From the NCBI GenBank assembly GCA_934133015.1, contig CAKPAQ010000052.1, positions 1 through 6,274 of the forward strand: 6,274 nt of DNA, given 5' to 3'. The notes beneath the pieces are model-generated. The model worked only from the letters and a program-made list of their open reading frames with translations. It had not been told where the DNA came from and did no database searches. The position numbers were made by a program, and so were the translations under genes. This DNA comes from an uncultured Bacilli bacterium. Its GTDB lineage: Bacteria > Bacillota_I > Bacilli_A > RF39 > UBA660. Shown here one piece after another: positions 4,914 through 6,274 of this stretch. Position 1 is the first letter of the stretch; each line of letters opens with the position of its first letter.

Positions 4914-4936
4914 TTATTCTCATGCATTATTCTCAT
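4914..4936 (-). repeat. Perfect 10-bp direct repeat upstream of rpiB
   Basis: ATGAGAATAA occurs twice on the minus strand (4936-4927 and 4923-4914) with a 3-nt gap (period 13). It lies after the pepC terminator and about 45-67 nt upstream of the predicted rpiB start site. It may be an operator for a regulator bound as tandem monomers, or a chance duplication in AT-rich DNA. Confidence 0.45.
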
Positions 4937-4937
4937 A

Positions 4938-4969
4938 TATAAAAAGGCTTACATTAATCTGTAAACCTT
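4938..4969 (-). terminator. Rho-independent terminator of pepC
   Basis: On the minus strand AAGGTTTAC (4969-4961) pairs with GTAAGCCTT (4952-4944), a 9-bp stem with one G-U pair, followed by TTTATAT. The pepC stop TAA (4956-4954) is in the 8-nt loop. It separates pepC from the rpiB block. Confidence 0.75.
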
Positions 4970-6274
4970 ATTTCATAAAATGGATCTTCTAATCCTAACT
5001 CGATTGGTTCTTGATCAAGTAGTTTTAATTGTTTTTCTGTTAAATAATCTTTTTTAATAACTATTTCCATTACAAATTCATCAAAATAGTTGTCATTCAT
5101 TATAAAATACCCTTTATTATCTTTATCGCCCCAACTATTTTCTACTTTCCAACGAACTGGTTTATTATCTATTAAATGAACACCAACTAAACTCATTGCA
5201 TGAGCTAAAGTGATAGCATTTAGATTTAGATTCTCCTCTTTATTTAACATTTTAAAATTAAATACATCTTCATAATTGTAAGAATTAGTATCTAGAATTC
5301 CTTTTTCTTGATTACGCATTTTCTTTACTTCAGCGCCAAACCAAATAGGAATATTATCCTTTAATTGAGCAATCGCTAATTCTTTGAATTCATTTAAAGG
5401 TAAGTTTATAAATTCTAATACTCCCTTACCTAAAATATTATCTTTGTATTTACTATAATATTTTTTATAATATTCTTTATTATACATTTTCATAGAAGCA
5501 ATAGGTATAAAATCATCTAGATTTAGTGTACAATAGTGATTATAAAATTCTTGTGGAGTTAGTTTTTTACTTACAACTTTATTGTCTTTATCTTTATATT
5601 CAAATAATATTTCTAATGGTGGAGTTCCAAGCATTTTTGATAGGATTATATAGTTTTCTTCTATCATTTTTTCAGTCATAGTCTGCATTTCTTTAACAGA
5701 TTTATTTTGTTTTTTAGCTTCTAATAATATATAAATATCTCTTTTTATCTTCTCATTATAAACAATTATTAAACTACGACTATCTTCACTTGTAGCGTTT
5801 TCTGGCATATATGAACTTGGGATAACACCATATTTTTTTATTAATTCTCTAAAATATTCAAAATATCCACCTTCTTCAAGGTTAATTATCTTTAATTTAT
5901 TTATAGTGTCAAAGTCATATTTTTCTAAAGATATTATATTTTCATAAATTGTATTTGATTTTTCTAGTTTGTCATAAAATACTAAATAATTTACTGATAA
6001 ATCAATATCTTCAGGTTTAATATTAAGGTTTTTAGCAATATCATGTTTAATCATATTTATTCCAGCAAAAGCCCAACAGCGACCACTATTTTTTTGATCT
6101 AACCTTTTACTATCTGGTAATTCAATGTTAAAAACATTTTGATCTTCTACTAATACTCCACTATTAAAACAAGTTTTATTTATTCCATTGTTGATAATAG
6201 AATCTGATATTATTTTGTTTGATTTATCACTATAAAAAGTATTTCTATATTTTTTTATTTGATTTAGAGATATC
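4954..6274 (-). CDS. pepC: Aminopeptidase C / bleomycin hydrolase family (C1B), 5' end cut by the window
   Basis: A cytoplasmic papain-like cysteine aminopeptidase that trims N-terminal residues from peptides; family members form hexamers. The open frame runs to the right edge and 439 residues are visible. The first in-frame ATG (6054) is internal: translation upstream of it gives the signature QKNSGRCWAFAG, with the catalytic Cys codon at 6078-6076 (visible residue 66). The rest of the catalytic site is intact: His in LAHAMSLVG (visible residue 358) and Asn in VENSWGD (379), plus the oxyanion Gln in LDQKNSG. From family lengths only a few N-terminal residues are missing. The C-terminus reads EDPFYEIRFTD rather than the lactic-acid-bacterial WDPMGALA type, about three residues longer. 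In this family the C-terminal arm lies in the active site. The gene has its own terminator and no visible link to the sporulation genes. Confidence 0.95.
   Translation of the reverse strand, partial: ISLNQIKKYRNTFYSDKSNKIISDSIINNGINKTCFNSGVLVEDQNVFNIELPDSKRLDQKNSGRCWAFAGINMIKHDIAKNLNIKPEDIDLSVNYLVFYDKLEKSNTIYENIISLEKYDFDTINKLKIINLEEGGYFEYFRELIKKYGVIPSSYMPENATSEDSRSLIIVYNEKIKRDIYILLEAKKQNKSVKEMQTMTEKMIEENYIILSKMLGTPPLEILFEYKDKDNKVVSKKLTPQEFYNHYCTLNLDDFIPIASMKMYNKEYYKKYYSKYKDNILGKGVLEFINLPLNEFKELAIAQLKDNIPIWFGAEVKKMRNQEKGILDTNSYNYEDVFNFKMLNKEENLNLNAITLAHAMSLVGVHLIDNKPVRWKVENSWGDKDNKGYFIMNDNYFDEFVMEIVIKKDYLTEKQLKLLDQEPIELGLEDPFYEIRFTD

Noticed and set aside
1..6274. Mobile element, CRISPR array, toxin-antitoxin or defence system
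   Set aside because: No transposase, repeat-spacer pattern, terminal repeats, short paired genes or defence domains were found; all genes are envelope, sporulation or metabolic genes with uniform base composition.

Overview
The window is strongly AT-rich (well under one third G+C by eye). All eight recognisable genes lie on the minus strand, so transcription runs from high to low coordinates. Three genes in the middle (spoIIQ, spoIIID and an mbl-type mreB), next to a DUF1146/YwzB gene and rpiB, point to an endospore-forming, rod-shaped, low-G+C Firmicute of the broad Bacilli group. An uncultured gut relative of the Erysipelotrichales/RF39 type would fit, but the genus cannot be read from this sequence. 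Trp codons are TGG, and all visible stops are TAA or TAG, so the standard code is assumed.

Layout in transcription order. (1) 6274-4938: pepC, a C1-family aminopeptidase cut by the right edge. Its catalytic Cys lies upstream of the first in-window ATG, so the gene is longer than an ATG-based call suggests. It ends in a hairpin terminator built over its stop codon. (2) 4884-2170: a compact block rpiB - ywzB(DUF1146) - spoIIQ - spoIIID - mbl, closed by a strong terminator over the mbl stop. The order ywzB...spoIIQ...spoIIID-mbl recalls B. subtilis, but the genes between have been lost and spacings are 11-53 nt or overlapping. Two intergenic gaps carry unusual elements. Before spoIIQ there is a sigma-F-like promoter inside a hairpin that would hide the ribosome-binding site in read-through RNA. 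Before spoIIID there is an 11-bp perfect inverted repeat centred on a TATAAT box. (3) 2158-61: a candidate promoter, then a TagO/WecA-type lipid-carrier glycosyltransferase gene and a LytTR response regulator gene, with a hairpin between them and a terminator at the end. (4) 60-1: promoter and ribosome-binding site of a further gene that starts just beyond the left edge.

The shared theme is cell envelope and sporulation: Mbl (wall elongation), TagO (wall glycopolymer initiation), SpoIIQ (engulfment channel) and SpoIIID (mother-cell regulator). The most notable protein observation is that the TagO homologue has lost the family's otherwise nearly invariant G-D-x-G-S metal-binding loop (it reads GCCSQ and is one residue short), although its other active-site motifs are intact. 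No mobile element, CRISPR array, tRNA or rRNA was seen, and I found no clear evidence of a wholly new system. The points worth checking are regulatory architecture and altered active sites.
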